Positions 57,960 through 64,000 of a stretch of 64,000 nt of DNA are shown here, piece after piece. The notes beneath the pieces are model-generated. The model worked only from the letters and a program-made list of their open reading frames with translations, was not told the DNA's origin and did no database searches. Position numbers and translations under genes: made by a program. The first letter of the stretch is position 1, and each line of letters starts with the position of its first letter. The DNA comes from Channallabes apus (lineage: Eukaryota; Chordata; Actinopteri; Siluriformes; Clariidae). The stretch covers positions 15,504,651 to 15,568,650 of the forward strand of contig CM060118.1 of assembly GCA_030522415.1 (NCBI GenBank). Reading direction: 5' to 3'.

Positions 57960-59957
57960 CTTACTGTTACTGTTGCTCTTACTGTTCATTATTTGGCTTT
58001 TCTAGATCATGTTAAATGTTATAAATCCTCCCTCTTTTCAGCTCGCTCTAACTTTATCTCTGCCACAATCAATATATCGAGCAACAGGCCCAAAGCATTA
58101 TTTAACACGATAAATAAACTTACCAACTGCCCACCTCAGGATGCTCTAGTATCTAATGAATTTTGCTGCTCTTTCTTGGATTATTTGCTTGAGAAGACTA
58201 ATGCTGTCCACCAATGTTTCCCTACTGATACAGAGCTCAGCCATCCAACAACTCTATCCAATCAGCCTCTGTCTTGTTTCTCTCTGACAACCACAGATTC
58301 TGTCTCTAAGCTAATCCTGAAATCCAACTGTTCATCCTGTCACCTTGATCCTGCTCCTACTTCTCTTCTGAAACTTTGTCACTCTGCCATTTCTTCACCT
58401 ATTTCTCATTTCATCAATGCATCTCTTACCTATGCCACTAAAAACTGCTGCAGTTACACCTGTGCTCAAGAAACCCAACCTTGACTCCTCAGTTTTATCT
58501 AACTATCATCCCATCAAAATTACTAGAAAGTACTGTTGCTGCCCAACTCCAGTCTTTTCTAGTCGATAATAATCTCTTTGACCCTTTTCAGTCTGGTTTT
58601 CAATCCCTTCATAGTACTGAAACTGCACTTGTAAAGGTAGTAAATGATTTACTGCTTTCTGCTGATTCTGGCTCATTGTCTATACTCCTGCTACTTGATC
58701 TCAGCTCTGCGTTCGATAATGTCTCCCATGATTTGCTTATTTCACGTCTCTCTGGTCTGGGTATCTCTGGTACTGCTCTGTCTTGGTTTTCCTCAGATAG
58801 ACAATTTTATATTTCTGTTAAGGATTTTCGATCGCTCATCGTCCCCCTGAAGCGAGGTGTTCCCCAGGGATCTGTTCTTGGCCTACTATTATTCTCAATT
58901 TACATAATCCCAATCGGTCTGATCCTTTAATGTCATGGTCTCAACTATCACTTTTATGCCGACGACATTCAACTTTATTCTATCTGTACACCTACTCCAT
59001 CTGCCCAAATCGACAAAATCTCTGCTTGTGTGATGGACATTAGAAACTGGCTTAGCTTAAACTTTCTGAAACTCAACATGGACAAAACTGAGATCATTTT
59101 CATTGGAACCCCAGCACTCACCAGCAACATTTCCACCAATTACACCTGCTAGATTGCTGGCTCTCACATCAAAACATTTTCTTCTGTGAAAAATTTTGGA
59201 GTAATCTTTGACTCCACACTCTCCTTTCAGCCTCACATTAAATCTGTCACTAAATCTGCTTTCTTTCATTTGCGCCGCATTGCCCAACTGCGTCCCTTCA
59301 TCAGTATCAAAGATGCTGAAACTGTCATCCATGCATTCGTATCATCATCATTGGTCTACATGCCATCTCCATCTTCAGATTACAATATATTCAAAACTCT
59401 GCGGCTAGAATACTCACTCATACCAAACGTTCTGCTCATATAACCCCAATCTTGTCCGATCTACATTGCCTCCCAGTTGCCTAGTACATTACCTATTAAA
59501 TTAAAAATTCTTCTCCTTGTCTTTAAATCTATAAATGGCTTAGCTCCCAATTATCTTCTCAAACTGCTCTCCCCCTACATTCTGACTCGTTCACTACGTT
59601 CCTCCGATTCTGTTTTTTATACTTTCCCTCTGCACCGCCTCTCTTCAATGGGCAGCAGATCATTCAGTGTCATTGCACCTAAACTCTGCAACACTCTACC
59701 ACACTCTCTCCGTTCTGTTAACAACATCTCAGCATTTAAATCTTTACTCAAAACTCACTTGTTTTCCGAATGTTACACCTGAATTCATCTGTCCTCTGCA
59801 TTTTTTGTGTTGACCTAATTGTTTTCTACTTTAGTACTTAAATATCTGTTTGTTTTATTCTTTTTTTGTTTGTTTTTGTTTTCACTCATTGTAAAGTGTC
59901 CTTGAGCTCTGGAAAGGCGCTATATAAATAAAATTTTTATTATTATTATTATTATTA
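57960..59957 (+). mobile_element. Second L2-like LINE family, 5'-truncated
   Basis: The protein is clearly related to, but distinct from, the L2 copies above, and the 3' end is CTCTGGAAAGGCGCTATATA followed by AATAAAATTT and (TTA)n. The junction with the truncated L2 copy at about 57955-57960 is abrupt. Codon usage is more pyrimidine-rich than in the neighbouring L2. Confidence 0.85.
57993..59782 (+). pseudogene. L2-like reverse transcriptase, multiple lesions
   Basis: Ordered blocks are FNTINKLTNCPPQ (thumb-side N-terminal region), [49 protein letters not shown] with the first catalytic Asp, [18 protein letters not shown], then FYADDIQLYS in another frame (about 58951), SLSFQPHIKSVTKSAFFHLR and a C-terminal KLKILLLVFKSINGLAP. 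Frame changes occur near 58480, 58930 and 59160, with internal stops, so the protein is dead. Compared with the L2 at 7 kb the amino acid sequence is only moderately similar, which indicates a separate family. Confidence 0.87.
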
Positions 59958-59960
59958 TTA
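59936..59960. repeat. (TTA)n trinucleotide tail
   Basis: About eight TTA units at the end of the LINE. Confidence 0.9.
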
Positions 59961-62617
59961 AAAAATTATTATGAAAAACTTTGACAGCCTGCTTTTCTGT
60001 GTTAGCATGGACTAACGCCAGGCTTTCTTCAGACACTCTTCAGTGTCCCTTCACTCCACTCATATCAGGATATTCTGTATGAAATTTTTTTTTTGAAATA
60101 ATAACATTGGCAGTGCTTTTTAAAGATAGAGTGAATTATTACTGGATAAAGCTGAACATTCTCCGGTGCTGAAGAATATGTCTAAAGCAGTAATGCCAAA
60201 CTGTGCAATTCCTGACTTCAAAAATAAGTCGATTGACCCTCAAATGACCCTTAGACTTCCGTGTTAAAATGTCCAGCATTATAACAGAAATTAACGTTTA
60301 TAGGCTGGTACAAAAAATTTTTTTATCTCTGGCTAGATTTCCTATTAATGGCAACTGCAAAGGGGGTGAATTTGTATGTAATTCATAAATATATGTATAA
60401 TTAGGGTCACGGCTAATATGAGTGACAGCTGCATTGCGGATGGCAAACTGCTAGCTGTCTGCTACACGTCATTTTAAAAGGTATGAATGACAGAGTTCAA
60501 TCAAATGCAAAGTAACATTAGCATACAAAGGAACATTAGCCACCATAGCATATTAGTAACACTAGCCAGGCTTCTTTTGTCCTGATTTTCAGAGGTTAAA
60601 GAGCTGAGTGAAGTTTTATATTAGGTACAGACACTGGTCACGCTTCTACCACTAATTAGGTGAGACATAAAACAGATCTCCCACTGGGGCAATCAATAAA
60701 GATAGATCTATCAATCTATATTTCCCATGTGAATCAAAGTATATGCTTGCCCTGTTCTGCCCCCACTCACATGTTTATATGCCTAGCACTCCAATCATCA
60801 AGAGCAGGGAACAGATGCCGTAATGCAAGCTCTTTAATATCACTGACAGGAATACAGCACTGCAGAGAGGAAGCGTCGGCTAAATGAGACAGACAGAGAG
60901 GTAAAAATGAGCGCCAAATGTCACTGCAGCAAATGGAAATCTTACCTATCTCCATGCTCTTCTTATGGTTTCTATATAAAATAGTCTCTCAAATACTATA
61001 CTGTAGTTTCACAATGTCTCCTCAAAGAAAATGGATCCTTTTTTCAGATGCTAATCAGGCTTTAGAGCTTATTTTATGCCCCCTAATATATAAAAATTGA
61101 AGGCTGGAGGGAACCATATTCAGAACTCTCAACCGCTTCAATTTTCTGAGGCTATAAAAAAAGATAGTTACACGCTTTTCTACTTCAGCGGGTGAGACGT
61201 ACATTGTTACATATCTATCAAAGAGACGGAATATTCTGGACCATTTAGCTTCTCCGTCTTGTTTGTCGAAAATATTTTTAAAAAGAAGGAAGAGAAGACA
61301 GTGGTGTTTTTAAGATGGATAAGTGAGCCAGTGTAATCCGGTTCTCATCTTAGCAGCCAGATGAATCTAGGAGAATCATGTGATTGTGTTTGGCTTGGGT
61401 TTACTGTTTACTTCAGGGGTGACGTTAAGGAAAATGATCCCATTCTGTTGTGGATATGAAATGGATTATTTAATTTCCTCTAAATTACATTAATGAGCCA
61501 GGGTCGCCATTAAGATGAGTAATATGTCCTGAAAATTGTACCTTTTATGGACCCTTACACACACACTCCCTCTCTCTCCCTCTCTCTCTTTTCCTCCTAG
61601 TGAAAGTTTCTGAGTTGTTAATGTTAATGTAATGTGTGTTTTTTTTTTCTTCTAATAGCAAATTAAATAACTAATTGGTTTTATGAGAGGTACTTAAATT
61701 ATGTACTGTGCAAATAAACACACTTTCTCACTAGAAGAATGAGCACTGGAATGAGTATAAAACAGGCGTCACATCAGGGTGGAAATCAGCTTCACTTTCA
61801 AGCAGCACGCCCCCGGATCCAAAGCAAACTCGATGAACTGAAACCGCTACGTCTAATGGATGAACGCAGTGGGCTCATCATGCTGAAGCTCATCTGAGAG
61901 ACTGCTGGTGTCTGTAGACAGCTCACATGCTTCGTTGGACTTGTTTACAGCCTTTTGAATGATGAGGCAGCAAAAACATGTCTCGCGGAATCGGCAGTAG
62001 GCTTTCTATTCTCAAGCAGCCTTGACTAAAAAGGAACCTGGTCAACAATGCAGTCAGGGTTACAAAATGCACACGGACAAAATCCAGATCTCTCGAAATG
62101 TACGATGAAAATACTATAGGGTTATAATACACATGCCAGCTGTTAACAGAGTTACATGTAATAAAAATGCTGACAATATTCGGATTGTGTTTGCCTACAG
62201 CAAAACCATATCATTTGAATGATCCTGGTTGCTAAGCAAACATGCATAAAGATGTTGACCCTAAGCTACAGTAGGATGTACATTTATTGCGCAACATGGA
62301 CTGAGAGGTATTAGAGCATAATAACCTTATGAAATAAAATAAAAAACCTGATGTGCATGCAAAAGAAAAAAACTAATAACTTGAAGCACTGGAAAATGAA
62401 CCAAAGCAAATGGCTCTATCTTTGCGGGTGTGAGAGCGACCCTGTGCGTGTGGGTGATAAATACTAATAACATGCAGTTGCATAGAAAATACTCGCAATG
62501 GATTTGAAATGAGCTTTAGGGAAGTTGTTGCTGGCTGTCATGTGTCACTAAAATAAGAAATGTTAGTACTAATACTTGTTAGAAGAAGAAGAAGAATAAG
62601 AATATTCAATTATTGTC
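59961..62617. other. Intergenic, 2.6 kb, nothing recognised
   Basis: AT-rich unique-looking DNA with a CT patch near 61570-61595. No splice-bounded coding frame was found that would fit a further oprm1 exon. Confidence 0.45.
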
Positions 62618-62775
62618 ACATGTACTTTTTACAGCACAGCGAAATTTCTTCTTCGCATATCCCAATTAGGAAACTGGGGTCAGAGCGCAGGGTCAGCCAG
62701 CTTACAGCGCCCCTGGAGCAGATAGGGTTAAGGGCCTTGCTCAAGGGCTCAACAGTGGCAACTTGCAACTTAGAA
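62618..62775 (-). mobile_element. SINE fragment of a second family
   Basis: TATTGTCACATGTACTTTTT, ACAGCACAGCGAAATTTCTT, CTTCGCATATCCCAATTAGG, CCCCTGGAGCAGATAGGGTT and GGGCCTTGCTCAAGGGCTCA are in order. The tRNA-like head, expected on the right, is lost. The last block is shared with the SINE at 23778-23977. Confidence 0.72.
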
Positions 62776-62839
62776 CTATTATTTACTCTATAGTATGAGT
62801 TTAAATATGAAACCAAATGTTATGATCATCTGTCATCAT

Positions 62840-63332
62840 CTGCACTGGTCCTCAGTGGTTCGTGCCTTAAGTTCATGATTTTTTTCTATGACTGAATGAT
62901 TCACAGATCTTAAAAAAACAAAAAACATTCCTCTGAAACTAGCCAAGTATAAGAACTGGTCTGAAAATGAAAGCCTAAAAAGAAAAGTTTGGTTCATTGG
63001 ACCACTTGGGGATAAGGTCTGGACTCTGTGGTGGACAGTCCATTTATGGAAATGGTATCTCATGCTCCCTGAAATACTCTTTAACGATTTGAGCCTGATG
63101 AATCCTGGCTTTGTCATCTTTAAATAAGCCCCTGCTATCAGGAAAGGAAAAAAAATCCACTGTTGGAAAATCCTGGTCATTCAGTATATTCAGGTCGTCA
63201 ACTGACCTAATTTTTTTGGGTACATAATGATGCTGAACCTAGACCTGACCAACAGAGGCAACCCCAGATTATAACACTGCCTCCACCGGCTTATACAGTA
63301 GGCACTAAACATTATGAGTGCATCACTTCATC

Positions 63333-63420
<88 letters not shown>

Positions 63421-63765
63421 TGTGTGTGTGTGTGTAAATGCTCTTACGTTCTCTATTAAACATAGTTTTGAGTTGAGCTTTTGCTTTTTTATGATTTGAT
63501 TTCAGAGACCATCTCCCATCACGCTCATTCAGGATGTTTTTCCTTATAGATGACAATATCCTTCCAGGTTTAACAGTTTCAGTAATCTCCTTAATTGTTT
63601 TCTTTGCTTGGTGCAGGACAATAATGTTACGCTTCTGAAACAGAGTAACACTGTTTCCATGACTACAGGATTTGTCTTTTGACATGGTTGTTTAAGAAAT
63701 GAGAAGCTACTCACTACATCAGTTAGGGTTAAAAATGAAACATATTAATCAGTGCGGTAATAATG
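62840..63765 (-). mobile_element. Tc1-like remnant, interrupted by a long (GT)n
   Basis: Reverse-strand blocks include GGACCACTTGGGGATAAGGT, CTGGACTCTGTGGTGGACAG, TGGTCATTCAGTATATTCAG, CTAGACCTGACCAACAGAGG and CATGGTTGTTTAAGAAATGA. After 63331 an expanded GT microsatellite splits the element. On the minus strand the start MSKDKSCSHGNSVTLFQKRN (63685) is the decayed N-terminus of its transposase, with many frameshifts after it. Confidence 0.8.
63335..63435. repeat. (GT)n microsatellite, about 100 bp
   Basis: About 50 GT units with one GCGC interruption near 63417-63420. It is inside the Tc1 remnant. Confidence 0.97.
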
Positions 63766-63770
63766 TAATC

Positions 63771-63830
63771 GGCGACATGGTGGCTTAGTGGTTAGAACTG
63801 TTGCCTTGCATGTGGGGGCCAGTCGTGTAT
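63771..63830 (+). mobile_element. SINE head, truncated
   Basis: GGCGACATGGTGGCTTAGTG followed by GTTAGAACTGTTGCCTTGCA is the tRNA-like head (box A) of the common SINE. The body does not follow. Confidence 0.65.
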
Positions 63831-64000
63831 AGTTGACATTCAGTGACAGCCAATAAAATTGTCTTGTTTTTGGATGAGTTTTCGAATCCTACTGTACTCT
63901 GGGTGAAAAGTTTATAAATGTGAATTCTGTTGTTTTACACTTTTTACGTGTTTATCCACCTGCCTCCTGAGGATTGACCTGATCTTTTCTTATGGCAAGG
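63831..64000. other. Window end, nothing recognised
   Basis: No feature visible. Confidence 0.4.

Noticed and set aside
63323..63499. Cys-Val and His-Thr repeat proteins
   Set aside because: Translations of the GT microsatellite; the same applies to Tyr-Ile frames at 53.1 kb and 14.4 kb.
39298..64000. oprm1 exon 4 (short ENLEAET-type end)
   Set aside because: I looked for an AG acceptor followed by a short frame of this kind and saw none, but a search by eye over 25 kb is not exhaustive.

Overview
This window is vertebrate, almost certainly teleost, nuclear DNA. It carries one clearly recognisable host gene, a mu-type opioid receptor (oprm1, + strand, coding exons between 15019 and 39297), inside about 64 kb that is otherwise intron, intergenic DNA and mobile elements. 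The teleost call rests on the receptor sequence together with the repeat set: several Tc1-like DNA transposons, L2-clade LINEs with a GAATT-type tail, and tRNA-derived SINEs typical of ray-finned fish. A catfish or other otophysan is plausible but not shown.

Layout. 1-14.6 kb is 5' intergenic: an AT microsatellite, L2 tails, a LINE C-terminal fragment, a 1.86 kb TA-flanked non-autonomous element with an embedded CCAAT-rich block, a decayed 1.6 kb Tc1 element, an L2 copy with a 733-codon open reverse transcriptase frame, a Tc1 remnant carrying a nested tRNA-SINE, a 48-bp-arm foldback and two SINEs. 14.64-15.23 kb is a CpG-rich promoter/5' UTR with an E-box, a CRE and a GA tract, followed by oprm1 exon 1. 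Intron 1 (about 22 kb) holds Tc1 remnants, MITEs, SINEs, a small palindrome and an L2 tail; its 30.4-35.5 kb part has no repeat I can recognise. A Tc1 copy (35.5-37.0 kb) ends 168 bp before exon 2. Intron 2 (1.2 kb) contains one Tc1-type MITE. Exon 3 ends at 39291/39297, with a probable 3' UTR to about 40.33 kb. 40-64 kb is 3' intergenic: Tc1 remnants, a Tc1 element whose 340-codon transposase is broken by one stop codon (44.7-46.3 kb), a LINE fragment with its tail (48.66-50.03 kb), two inverted Tc1 deletion derivatives (50.0-53.0 kb), two back-to-back L2-clade fragments (55.7-59.95 kb) and another Tc1 remnant (62.8-63.77 kb).

Function. The only gene product with a cellular role is the Gi/o-coupled opioid receptor. 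It keeps the conserved GPCR residues and the mu-type tryptophan in TM7. Its extracellular loop 2 looks longer than the mammalian one and its C-tail phosphosite cluster differs. Exon 3 ends at a good splice donor that reads directly into a stop codon, so the very C-terminus (exon 4 or read-through) is unresolved. All other long ORFs come from transposons or simple repeats. I found no bacterial-type operon, CRISPR array, rRNA or functional tRNA gene. I did not find a clearly undescribed biological system; the least explained items are the CCAAT-bearing TA-flanked element, the foldback at 13.05-13.18 kb and the oprm1 exon 3 end.
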